From: Micrococcales bacterium
Lineage (GTDB): Bacteria > Actinomycetota > Actinomycetes > Actinomycetales > Dermatophilaceae
Reading direction: 5' to 3'
DNA length: 14,093 bases
Assembly: GCA_003157445.1 (NCBI GenBank)
Contig: PMJN01000029.1
Location: 1 to 14,093 of the forward strand
Both the position numbers and the translations under genes were made by a program. How positions within the stretch are numbered: the first letter of the stretch is position 1; each line of letters starts with the position of its first letter. Below are positions 1-6,341 of this stretch, in pieces. Below the pieces are notes generated by a model. That model ran no database searches, had not been told where the DNA came from, and saw only the letters and a program-made list of their open reading frames with translations.

Positions 1-457
1 GCCTGGCCTCGGTCACGTCGCGGGAAATAGTAGATGCACCAACTATGACCCCATCCGCGTTACGGATTGGTGAAACGGTGAGCGAGACCGGGAATAAATT
101 CCCGTTCTTTCGGACACGCACAGTCTCAAAACAATCGACGGGCTGGCCCAATCTGATCGCGGCCAAGACGGCCGTCGTTTCATGGGTCCGATCGTCAGGA
201 TTCAAGAGGGTGACGGACTTGCCGAGCATCTCCTCGCTGCAGTAGCCGAACATCTTCTCTGCGGCTGGGTTCCAGCTCGTGACGATCCCATCGAGCGTCT
301 TGCCGATGATGCCATCGTTCGAATGCTCGACAATTGCCGCCAGCCGGTCCGACCGACTCCGATTATCTTCTGCCTTATTGCGGTCACTCACGTCTTTGAT
401 GACAGCGATCCCAAATCGCCCATCCTGCGTGTTGCTGGGCCGGTCAACAAGGGTCAT
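1..457 (-). pseudogene. PAS-domain sensor protein, truncated remnant (runs off left edge)
   Basis: Read on the minus strand this encodes the last strands of one PAS domain (ending in GRFGIAVIKDVSDR) and then a nearly complete second PAS domain: IVEHSNDGIIGKTLDGIVTS, WNPAAEKMFGYCSEEMLGKS, VRVRKNGNLFPVSLTVSPIR and a closing ASTISRDVTEAR. PAS domains sense ligands or redox state and normally control a linked output domain; none is visible because the frame leaves the window at base 1. The first ATG (457-455) is only two codons after an in-frame TAA (463-461), and the code there begins in the middle of a PAS fold. The N-terminus therefore looks lost by truncation rather than being a true start, and there is no convincing ribosome binding site. 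The PAS assignment is secure; intact function is unlikely. A related PAS remnant lies at 3590-4313 on the other strand. Confidence 0.7.
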
Positions 458-732
458 GCCTTAATCCTGTCGTCCCCGAAGACAGCCCTCCAGAAAATTG
501 GTCAAGTCTTGAAGCATCGAGGGGAGATCCGGCCGTTGAGCTGACGGGCCTCTCAGCCAATCAGCCGATACACGAGCGCGTAACCATCAGCCGAGGTAGG
601 AGACCGGACCAGACGTCCGATGGTGAGGACTCTCTGAACTGCGTTGAAGCCGCCGGCTTCGCCGGTGATCGCCCCGCAGCCCTCAAGCTCAGAAGAGAGA
701 ACACCAGGGGCATCGGCCCGTGTCAATGCCCA
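458..732. other. Stretch without a confident gene
   Basis: Lies between the two minus-strand remnants. A 57-codon minus-strand frame (about 723-553, possible TTG start) directly follows the GPP34 stop codon and has protein-like composition (for example FNAVQRVLTIGRLVRS), but no family was recognised and no ribosome binding site is seen. It could be the debris of a following gene. Nothing else was recognised. Confidence 0.4.
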
Positions 733-1291
733 TCAAGCCACCGTTGCTGAGGTCGCCGCCGTGATAGAAGCCGCTACCCCAGCCATCATGGCCTCGACCG
801 CCTGACACACCGCCTCAAACGCCCAGTCGCTCTCCGATACTTCCTTCGCCGTCGCCTGGAGCTCCATGCGGCTCAGGCTGTACTCCTTCAGGTCGACGAT
901 CCTGTGCTCCGACTTGTGGGCGTGCAACAAGGAAACGAGCGCCGCCGCCCTGGGGTCCGGCGTCGTCCTTTGCATCAGCACCTGCGTGGGCTGAAGACAC
1001 ACGTGCGGCTCGCGCTCGGCTCTGGCGGCCGGCCAGCGATACACGGGAGAAGCCGATCACCTTGCTCCTCTGCGCGCAGGACATCCTCGGCAACCAGCCG
1101 GGCGTTCAGCGCGGTCCGCAGGTGCCTCTCGAGAGCGTCGACCACGGCCTTCGGCTTCTTCCCCTGACGGGTACTGGTGATCCCGAGTGCTCCGTCGAGG
1201 ATCGGGTCCCCGGTCCTCGACTGTCGTGGACCACGACGTGTCTTCTGTCATCTAGGCCCATCTGCTCCGACACGGTGAGGTCGACGAGGTC
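733..1291 (-). pseudogene. GPP34 (GOLPH3/Vps74-like) family protein, frameshifted remnant
   Basis: Three minus-strand frames join into one GPP34-like protein. The first piece carries LVDLTVSEQMGLDDRRHVVV. The second has GDPILDGALGITSTRQGKKP, then ALERHLRTALNARLVAEDVL and a GDRLLP end. The third carries VYRWPAARAE, PRAAALVSLLHAHKSEHRIV and AKEVSESDWAFEAVCQAVEA before a TGA at 735-733. The ALVSLLHA and AKE(V/I)xExDW blocks are hallmarks of bacterial GPP34 proteins, which in eukaryotes bind phosphatidylinositol-4-phosphate; the role in actinobacteria is unclear. About 185 codons remain, compared with roughly 210-230 in intact relatives, and the N-terminal LLLLDDxxG region is not found. Two frameshifts (near 1205 and 1045) and the missing start indicate a pseudogene, or indel errors in the assembly. 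Only the last 90 or so codons form one open frame. Confidence 0.72.
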
Positions 1292-1720
1292 GCACCACCA
1301 AGGACAACGTCGACCTGTGCGACCCCATCTCACGACGGCTGCAGCACTCCTCGCAAGCCGCTACCTGGCGCCCGCCGGACGATCCGCTTTCGGAGATTGC
1401 TACATCTGTTCGTCGGCGCTCTCGGCCGCGCCGTCGAACGCTCTTGGGAACCGGCCGGGCGCAGACGGCATCTCGAAGCTGGGACGACCAACCGGTGAAA
1501 CCCTCGACGCCGACGAATGAGATCGTTGAGGCCGCGGCAACGGCAGCAGCGGTCTTTTGCGCCGCGCGTGACGACTAACGCAAGTCCGCTCAAAGCACTT
1601 GCCTCAGAAGCCGGCGAGTCGTAAATGGCCCTGGCGCTTACGTTCCTTGGCGCTGTCAACGCCATGGCTACGTGACGACGGCGAGCACAATCGGCGCCCG
1701 AAATTGAGACCTCCACTGGG
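1292..1720. other. Stretch without a recognisable gene
   Basis: Several open frames exist on both strands, but all are rich in Arg/Ser/Ala/Pro without motifs, which is typical of chance frames in GC-rich DNA. No tRNA, repeat or terminator was recognised. It may contain the unrecognisable 5' end of the GPP34 remnant. Confidence 0.4.
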
Positions 1721-1975
1721 TAATCGGACAAAATTGACCGATTGTTCTTTTTGGGACAAAACGGTCGAATCATAACCAAGTATAGATATGCACCTGCCGC
1801 CGCTAAATTAATCGTGCCGTCTCCGTTCCATAGCTTTGAACGTTTACCAAGTCTTTAATAATCGCATCAACTCTCTATACCGAAAATAGGAGAACATATA
1901 TACATCCAGCCGTTACCGTGACGACTTAACCTGCTACGTAGCGACCACGTTTTACCACACAAAAGGGTATATATC
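1721..1975 (+). promoter_or_regulatory. AT-rich leader of the RWS-repeat peptide gene
   Basis: The base composition drops abruptly to AT-rich, unlike the rest of the window. It holds GGACAAAA twice (1726-1733 and 1754-1761, 28 bases apart) and an imperfect inverted repeat with GACCG (1736-1740) facing CGGTC (1762-1766), which could be an operator. Promoter-like boxes are present but ambiguous: TTGAAC at 1836-1841 and TTTAATAAT at 1854-1862 are too close for an ideal spacing, and CTATAC at 1875-1880 is another possible -10. AAAAGGG at 1961-1967 sits 8 bases before the ATG and is the likely ribosome binding site. The regulatory role is inferred from position and composition only. Confidence 0.4.
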
Positions 1976-2146
1976 ATGCGTAAGTTCCTTGCCACCTCAT
2001 TGACTGTTGGCTTCATCGCTCTTGCATCGCTGGTTGCTTCCTCATTCGCCACTTCCCAGGCAACGGCCTCGGCGCGATGGTCAACCCCAGTGGTTGCCTC
2101 GGCCCGGTGGTCAGCTCCTCACCCCGACTCGTCGCGTTGGTCGTAG
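1976..2146 (+). CDS. Secreted RWS-repeat peptide precursor (56 aa), family unknown
   Basis: I do not recognise this gene. It encodes 56 residues starting MRKF. Residues 4-25 are hydrophobic and behave like a Sec signal peptide, and TSQATA (26-31) fits a signal peptidase I A-x-A site. Cleavage there would leave 25 residues: S(A/S)RWS at 32-36, 42-46 and 52-56, separated by the spacers TPVVA and APHPD. The repeat period is exactly ten residues (30 bases: 2069-2083, 2099-2113, 2129-2143), and the last repeat ends at the stop codon. The repeats use different synonymous codons (Arg CGA, CGG, CGT; Ser TCA and TCG), so the peptide rather than the DNA looks conserved. ATG 1976 follows AAAAGGG at 1961-1967. 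No cysteines are present. It may be an exported multi-copy signalling peptide, an antimicrobial or a RiPP precursor; no modifying enzyme or receptor is visible nearby. That it is a gene is fairly likely; its role is unknown. Confidence 0.68.
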   Translation: MRKFLATSLTVGFIALASLVASSFATSQATASARWSTPVVASARWSAPHPDSSRWS

Positions 2147-2221
2147 AGCCTTCGGCGGCTATCAGACTTACAAGACAAGGGCATGCAGAATGCTTGTACG
2201 CCTGCTGAGAAAGAGATCTAT

Positions 2222-2238
2222 GCCTCTTGCTAAGAGGC
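2222..2238 (+). terminator. Hairpin downstream of the peptide gene (possible terminator)
   Basis: A perfect 7-bp stem, GCCTCTT / AAGAGGC, with a 3-base GCT loop lies 76 bases after the peptide stop codon. There is no following T-run, so intrinsic termination is uncertain; it may instead stabilise the 3' end of a short transcript. Confidence 0.4.
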
Positions 2239-2699
2239 GGTCGTCCCCGCTGGCTCCCGGGCCCTGCTCATGGCGGACAACGCCATGAGCCTCAGAGTGA
2301 CCTTCAGCCCATACTTGAGGGGATGGGCACGGTTCAGTCCACAGGACCCAATAGATCTGATTAACGGCCAGGATGTGGCTCGTCTCAGCACCACTGAGCC
2401 CACCACCCATAGGTCCTTGCGATACGCAGGATCGTCCGTGGTCGTCGCATGAACCTATTGCATCTTCACCTAGTCCCCCTATCTTGTTATCAACGGCGGT
2501 CCAGCAGGGACCGCCCCCGTGAATGGGGTTGGCACATGAACCATCCTGGTGGTTCCAGGAACGGTCGGGATCGCGGTTCCTCTTTGTTCTCGCACAGCGG
2601 GGCACCTTGGCACGACCTCGAAGCGTCAAGCCACCATCTTCCTGTCGACCGTCTTGCCGGCCTCGTCTGCCGCACGGACTCCGCCCGTGCGGCTCGACG
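2239..2699. other. Stretch without a recognisable gene; contains an 8-bp hairpin
   Basis: Open frames here on both strands lack motifs, and the long minus-strand one is antisense to the coiled-coil gene. A strong hairpin, GGCGGTCC / GGACCGCC with a 5-base loop, sits at 2495-2515, and a weaker one (GAACCA / TGGTTC) lies near 2539-2556. Neither has a T-tract. No RNA family was recognised. Confidence 0.4.
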
Positions 2700-3170
2700 A
2701 TGAAAGCGGACGCAAGGCAAGACGAGGCGGAGGCGGCCGAACGTGCAAAGGCAGCCACAGAAGCAGTGCTGGCTCTCGCACAGAAGTTGCATGATGAGTA
2801 CGTGGCCGAGGGCCAGAACACTCGCGAGAGACTCATCAGCGAAGGGCAGTCACGCCACGACCAGGCTGTTGGTGAAGCCACGGCGAGGCAGGACGAGCTT
2901 CTCTCGACCGGTCAGGCCAAGTACGACGAGTTCGTATCCGCCGGCAAGGCCAAGCATGACGAGCTGATCGCTGAGGCCGAAGCACTGGTCGTCGAAGCCC
3001 AGCAGAAGAGGGCCGAGGTGCTTGCGGGGCTCGGTAGCGAGCGTGACGTGCTACAGAAAGAGATCGAAGAGCTGCGAACCATCGAGCGTGACCACCGCGC
3101 CCATCTGAAGTCCTACCTCGAGGGCCAGCTGATCAAGCTGGAGCAGACCGGCGCCGACGAGACCAGCTGA
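2700..3170 (+). CDS. Coiled-coil protein, Wag31/DivIVA- or Scy-like C-terminal region, probably 5'-truncated
   Basis: From ATG 2700 it encodes 156 residues that are almost all charged heptad-like coiled coil. The middle contains a run of roughly 11-residue units each with a (H/Q/Y)D(E/Q)(L/F) core: RHDQAV, RQDELL, KYDEFV, KHDELI. The end, including LQKEIEELRTIERDHRAHLK followed by SYLEGQL, resembles the C-terminal block of actinobacterial DivIVA/Wag31-type and related cytoskeletal coiled-coil proteins, which organise polar growth and septation at the inner membrane. Family members are usually 250 residues or longer and begin with a DivIVA N-terminal domain that is absent here, so this is probably a fragment. 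No good ribosome binding site precedes the ATG, and upstream in-frame codons do not look coding. The coiled coil is certain; the family is an inference. Confidence 0.6.
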   Translation: MKADARQDEAEAAERAKAATEAVLALAQKLHDEYVAEGQNTRERLISEGQSRHDQAVGEATARQDELLSTGQAKYDEFVSAGKAKHDELIAEAEALVVEAQQKRAEVLAGLGSERDVLQKEIEELRTIERDHRAHLKSYLEGQLIKLEQTGADETS

Positions 3171-3266
3171 CAGCGAAGGCCGGCAGGCTCTCGCCCGCAT
3201 GGTCTTCGTACCCAATGAGGATCGCGCTGTCCAGGTTCACCAAAGGGGCAGCACTGCTGAGGCAAT

Positions 3267-3473
3267 GTGGTGCGTCCTCGGGCCTGGGCACGACTGGATG
3301 CCCCGCAACTGACTCTGTTGGATGCGGCCATGGCCGGCGATGTCGAGGCTGCGGCTGCCATCCTGAAAAGCGTGCAGGCACGGGTCCCCCCGAATGGGCT
3401 TGAACCTGCCAGGGATGGCTTCGGGGTCAAATCGGGGACGCCGCGGACAGTTGTCATGCATTCACCGCGGTGA
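3267..3473 (+). pseudogene. Possible phage-type small protein remnant
   Basis: The middle of this frame reads LTLLDAAMAGDVEAAAAILK followed by SVQARV and NGLEPARDG. That resembles the pattern (LDAAxxGDxxAVxxxLxIxxRRxxLLGLE) at the end of small helix-turn-helix or DNA-packaging proteins of actinobacterial prophages. The part before about 3300 is not convincing and no ribosome binding site is seen. It sits between a truncated coiled-coil gene and a broken PAS gene, which suits mobile-element debris. The similarity is from memory of the pattern and is weak; it could be a chance frame. Confidence 0.28.
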
Positions 3474-3589
3474 CCTGACCGTGCCGCATGCTTGGGGTTG
3501 CATGCCCCAGTGATGTCTCTCCCGGATCTGCCGGGAAAATTGACCAGAAAGGGGAGAAACGCTCACCTGCGTGTCTTGAGGTCAGCTTC

Positions 3590-4313
3590 CGTCGTAGCGT
3601 TTCTGTCATTGTCCGAGTCACGCGCTGGAACACGCCCGCCGAGAGGATGTGCGGCTACTCAGCTGAGGAGATCACCCGCAAGTCCATCCACGTGCTCAGT
3701 CCGCCGGGTCAAGTCGGCGAGATGCACACCATCCCGGCCAGGATCCGGGCCGGCAGGCCTGCCGAGCGCCTCGAAGTCACCCGCGTCCGAAAGGACGGAT
3801 CGGCGATCACGGTCTCACTTACCGTCTCAGCGATCCACGACCAGCGCGCCACGATCGTCAGCGCATCGACGATCGCCGCGACCTGACCGAGGCAACACAG
3901 GCGTTCGAGGCCGCTCGGTCCATGATTGAGTTGAGTTTGGACTCCCTTGTCGCCATCAGTTCCGAAGCCAAGATCACCGACGCCAACCAGGTCGCGGTCA
4001 AGCTCGTCGGCGTCTCTCCCCCCCGCGAGCAACTCATCGGGATCTCCTTCTCCGACAACGTCACCGACCCTGCCAAGGCCGAGATCTACCAGCGGGTGTT
4101 CACGAGCCGATGGCCGTGGACTACCCGCTAACCCTGCGCCACAGGGACGGGCGCGAGACTCTCACCGAAGTCCTGTACAACGCCTTGGTCTACCGGGACA
4201 CGAGCGAAAACGTGCTCGGCGCGTTAGCCGCGGCCCGCGACGTGACCGCGCAGATGCAGGCCCAGAGGGAAGTTGTCGAGCGGCTGGCCGAGCTCGAAGA
4301 ACTCCAGCGGCTC
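3590..4313 (+). pseudogene. PAS-domain sensor protein, two frameshifts and truncated 3' end
   Basis: Three consecutive plus-strand frames make up one multi-PAS protein. The first (to about 3874) has WNTPAERMCGYSAEEITRKS and RVRKDGSAITVSLTVSAIHD, ending near ASTIA. The second (about 3874-4110) continues RDLTEATQAF, SLDSLVAISSEAKITDANQV and LIGISFSDNVTDPAKAEIYQ. The third (about 4105-4313) has YPLTLRHRDG, NVLGALAAARDVTAQMQAQR and then ERLAELEELQR, the start of a coiled-coil linker usual before an output region. The frame is then cut by the integrase-tail block beginning at 4314, so the C-terminus was lost at an integration or deletion junction. With two frameshifts it cannot be functional as written, barring sequence errors. 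It resembles the remnant at 1-457 but lies in the opposite orientation. Confidence 0.7.
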
Positions 4314-4463
4314 GCCTCGGCAACGAGTTTGGGGAGGGGTCCTATGACCCCGTTGCCGTACTTAAATGGATTGGCCATGAAAGAGGCCTCTTCCGACGAC
4401 CGGAGGGGCCTCTGGCCTGGGTGGAGACACGGGGAATCGAACCCCGGACCTCCTGCTTGCAAA
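4314..4463 (-). repeat. Attachment-site block, copy 1: integrase 3' tail + 3' half of tRNA-Ala(TGC)
   Basis: Matches 6188-6341 with scattered differences. On the plus strand the first part (4314-4350) encodes RLGNEFGEG, the tail of the same integrase as in copy 2. The end (4422-4463) on the minus strand is the 3' half of a tRNA-Ala gene: anticodon loop TTTGCAA (anticodon TGC), the anticodon 3' stem, the T-arm with TTCGATT loop, the acceptor strand TGTCTCC with the U70 expected of tRNA-Ala, and discriminator A. Identity between the copies stops at the anticodon loop, as expected for tyrosine-integrase crossover in a tRNA gene. The 5' half of the tRNA is absent, so this is an attachment-site remnant and not a working tRNA gene. 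Confidence 0.75.
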
Positions 4464-4550
4464 GTCGCGGCCGAGTCGCCATCTGCCGTCGCTGAGCACG
4501 GGCGCGGCACACCTGGTGGGTCTGAAGGGCGCCTGATGGTGGGGTCGTTG

Positions 4551-4571
4551 CCGTACTTTTCTGGAGTACGG
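4551..4571. promoter_or_regulatory. Inverted repeat upstream of the toxin-antitoxin operon, copy of an att-block hairpin
   Basis: CCGTACT / AGTACGG form a perfect 7-bp inverted repeat around a 7-base spacer. The 25 bases at 4547-4571 differ by one base from 6227-6251 in attachment-site copy 2, and a decayed version lies at 4352-4366 in copy 1. The CCGTAC half-site also occurs twice in the promoter of the antitoxin gene (4630-4635 and 4641-4646), so it may be an operator for the antitoxin, an integrase arm site or simply an integrase terminator hairpin. Confidence 0.45.
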
Positions 4572-4620
4572 CTGTGGGCTCAGCCGCACGCGTGGAGTTC
4601 TGCCGATCGCCGCAACCCTC

Positions 4621-4661
4621 TCGTAAATACCGTACAAATCCCGTACACTGGTTTGCGGAGG
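4621..4661 (+). promoter_or_regulatory. Promoter/operator and ribosome binding site of the toxin-antitoxin operon
   Basis: CCGTAC occurs at 4630-4635 and again at 4641-4646, 11 bases (one helical turn) apart, which is a usual spacing for ribbon-helix-helix operator sites. TACACT at 4644-4649 is a plausible -10 box overlapping the second site, so binding there would repress; no clear -35 is seen. CGGAGG at 4656-4661, seven bases before the ATG, is a strong ribosome binding site. Autorepression by the antitoxin, alone or with the toxin, is inferred from the family. Confidence 0.5.
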
Positions 4662-4668
4662 TACCACT

Positions 4669-4938
4669 ATGACGACGACCAAGAGGCGCCGCTTCGAGTT
4701 GCGCACCGACGAGGCCACAGATCAACTGATCTCTGAGGCGGCAGATCTGCTCCACGTCACCAAGTCGGCGTTCGTCGCCGACGCGGCCCGCCAGGCTGCG
4801 GAGAAGATCGTCGCCCGCTCTGACGTGACCCTCATGTCGCCGGTGGTGTTCGACACCATGATGGCGTCCCTGGACGTCCCCGATGAGTCCCCCGAGCTGG
4901 CCAAGCTGGCCAAGCTGCCAAGACTGATCACTCAGTGA
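4669..4938 (+). CDS. TacA-like antitoxin (DUF1778, ribbon-helix-helix)
   Basis: This 89-residue protein has the layout of DUF1778 antitoxins. An N-terminal ribbon-helix-helix DNA-binding domain (about residues 6-45: a basic RRRFELRTDE strand, then two helices through LLHVTKSAFVADAARQAAEK) is followed by a short C-terminal tail (about 55-89, including PVVFDTMMASLD) that in this family wraps the partner acetyltransferase. The tail is expected to neutralise the toxin, and the N-terminal half to bind the operon promoter. The ATG at 4669 has a clear CGGAGG ribosome binding site seven bases upstream. Its TGA overlaps the GTG start of the toxin gene (GTGA, 4935-4938), indicating translational coupling and an antitoxin-first operon. 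Length and order are normal for the family. It looks intact, unlike most neighbours. Confidence 0.9.
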   Translation: MTTTKRRRFELRTDEATDQLISEAADLLHVTKSAFVADAARQAAEKIVARSDVTLMSPVVFDTMMASLDVPDESPELAKLAKLPRLITQ

Positions 4939-5468
4939 TCTCGCCGGTCTACCGCGTCACCAAACTGACCCCCAGGTTCGACCTGAGAGATTTCGACTGC
5001 GGTGAGCCGGCCTACAACGAGTGGCTCGTCCAGCACGCCGTCAAAGCCGTCCAGGCCGGCTCCAGCATGGTTTACCTGCTGCTGGAGCAGGTGGACCCGG
5101 GCGCCAAGGAGCGGGTGGTCGGCTATTACGCGATCTGCCCGACCGTGGTCGTTCGAGACGACATGCCCAAGTCGCTGCAACGCGGCGTGCTGCGCGCCGC
5201 GCCCGCGTGGCTGTTGGCCAAGCTCGCCCTGGACAGGTCGCTGCGCGGCGACAAGGACCACCATTGGGGTGCTCAACTCCTTCGGGAAGCACTGGAGAAG
5301 ATCGTGGCCAGCGTCGAACTGGGCGGTGGCCAGATCATCGTGGTCGACGCCGACAACCCCGGCTTGACCGCCTGGTACTCCCATCAGGGATTCAAGTCCA
5401 CCGGCGGCCAGGACCTGCGGCTCTACATGAAGGTCGCCACAGCAAGAAAGTATCTCGAACAAAGATAG
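4935..5468 (+). CDS. TacT-like GNAT acetyltransferase toxin
   Basis: This 177-residue GCN5-related N-acetyltransferase is encoded directly after a DUF1778 antitoxin. TacT-family toxins transfer the acetyl group from acetyl-CoA to the amino group of charged tRNAs and so block translation. Visible marks are the opening FDCGEPAYNEWL (about 20-31), strand VVGYYAICP (61-69), the helix LAKLALDRSLRG (94-105), the pyrophosphate-loop region ending GAQLLREAL (112-120) and a C-terminal WYSHQGF (147-153) whose Tyr148 corresponds to the conserved catalytic tyrosine. The loop normally reads (Q/R)GxGxG/A; here RGDKDHHWGAQ appears to carry extra residues and lacks the usual short glycine pattern, which could weaken acetyl-CoA binding. 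The start is GTG 4935, overlapping the antitoxin stop by four bases. The pair lies between two attachment-site copies, suggesting it arrived with, and stabilises, an integrated element. Confidence 0.88.
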   Translation: MISPVYRVTKLTPRFDLRDFDCGEPAYNEWLVQHAVKAVQAGSSMVYLLLEQVDPGAKERVVGYYAICPTVVVRDDMPKSLQRGVLRAAPAWLLAKLALDRSLRGDKDHHWGAQLLREALEKIVASVELGGGQIIVVDADNPGLTAWYSHQGFKSTGGQDLRLYMKVATARKYLEQR

Positions 5469-5769
5469 CCGGCGGACGAAAGCCCATCCTGCACGGTGTG
5501 GCAGCGAGAGACCTCGCCACCGGACCTATGGTCACCAGTAGCGGATCCTGCTGCGGTGACGGCCGAAGGGCCAGCAAGGTTCAGGACCTATGCCGGTGGC
5601 CGAAGAACAACACTGACGATTCTGGTGAAGCGCAGCAATGGAGTTGGTGCTTAGCAGATTGCCTCGCCTTCGCTTTGAGCACCGCGAGAGACAGTTCGAT
5701 AACAGGCCACTGTCCGGCCTGCAGGGCTCCTAGTGCCGGGCGCAAGCCCACAAGGCCCAATGTGAACCT
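5469..5769. other. Stretch without a recognisable gene
   Basis: Lies between the toxin gene and the integrase fragment. The only notable structure is an inverted repeat, CAGGCC / GGCCTG around a short spacer near 5703-5722, without a T-run. No promoter or coding signal was recognised. Confidence 0.4.
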
Positions 5770-6222
5770 ATGGCCGGTCTTCGCCGCTCTACCATTCAGG
5801 AATGCGTCAGTCTGACACAGCCTCCGGTCCCTGCATCATCGCTGCCGCTCCCGGACATCTGCACCCGTGCTCAGCGCGAGGTGACCGAGGCGCGCGCTCG
5901 GTTGGCGGCCGGCGAGGCATGGATGGGGTCGGGCCTGGTCCTCACGACCGGCTACGGCACGCCAATCGACCCTCGCAACTTCCAGCGCTTCTTCCAGGCC
6001 CGGGCGACGAAGGCTGGAGTGCCGGTCATCCCGATGCACGCAACACGGCGAACGTGCGCGTCCCTGCTCGTTGCCCTGGACGTCCACCCGCGGGTGGCGA
6101 TGACCATCCTTCGGCATAGCAAGATGGCCGTGACGATGGACATCTACGCCCAGGGGTCCTCATCGTCGACCAAGGAGGCGCTCAAGCGCCTCGGCAACGA
6201 GTTCGGAGAGGGGGTCCCATGA
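5770..6222 (+). pseudogene. Tyrosine recombinase/phage integrase, C-terminal fragment
   Basis: The frame keeps the C-terminal catalytic half of a tyrosine integrase: GTPIDPRNFQRFFQARATKA, then HATRRTCASLL with the H-x-x-R pair (His90, Arg93 of this frame), LRHSKMAVTMDIYAQ with His116 and the nucleophile Tyr126, and the usual tail KEALKRLGNEFGEG. The N-terminal SAM-like domain and the first catalytic arginine are missing; homology appears to begin only near residue 27 (about 5848), and the preceding residues look non-coding. The stop at 6220-6222 overlaps the attachment-site block, the usual place for an integrase next to its att site. It should be inactive. The element it served used tRNA-Ala(TGC) as its target. 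Confidence 0.85.
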
Positions 6223-6341
6223 CCCCGTTGCCGTACTTTGCTGGAGTACGGGCATGAAAGAAGCCCCATCCGACGAGCGGAAAGGGCCTCTGACCTGGGT
6301 GGAGACACGGGGAATCGAACCCCGGACCTCCTGCTTGCAAA
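6188..6341 (-). repeat. Attachment-site block, copy 2: integrase 3' tail + 3' half of tRNA-Ala(TGC)
   Basis: Second copy of the block at 4314-4463, about 1.88 kb further on. It contains the last codons of the integrase fragment, a perfect hairpin CCGTACT / AGTACGG (6231-6251), a GC-rich stretch with facing GCCC and GGGC runs, and the tRNA-Ala 3' half on the minus strand at 6300-6341. Beyond the TTTGCAA loop the sequence differs from copy 1 and no tRNA 5' half follows. Both copies therefore look like distal ends of integrated elements, with the intact tRNA gene expected elsewhere. Confidence 0.75.
6231..6251 (+). terminator. Hairpin just after the integrase stop
   Basis: A perfect 7-bp stem (CCGTACT / AGTACGG) with a 7-base loop begins 8 bases after the integrase stop. 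No T-run follows. It may terminate integrase transcription, but the same motif at 4551-4571 is upstream of the toxin-antitoxin operon, so a protein-binding role is equally possible. Confidence 0.4.

Noticed and set aside
1062..1520. A 152-residue plus-strand open frame
   Set aside because: It is antisense to the GPP34 remnant, whose conserved blocks are clearly on the minus strand.
2069..2143. The 30-base periodicity as a CRISPR array or DNA satellite
   Set aside because: The repeats are short, in frame, vary at synonymous positions and end at a stop codon, so they are coding repeats.
2168..2881. A 237-residue minus-strand open frame
   Set aside because: It is antisense to the coiled-coil gene, has no motif and shows composition typical of a shadow frame.
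4422..4463. A tRNA-Ala gene on the minus strand (also at 6300-6341)
   Set aside because: Only the 3' half from the anticodon loop onward is present at both places; no D-arm or 5' acceptor strand follows, so these are attachment-site remnants.
5021..5815. A 264-residue plus-strand open frame
   Set aside because: It overlaps the GNAT toxin in another frame and is Arg/Pro/Gly-rich without motifs.
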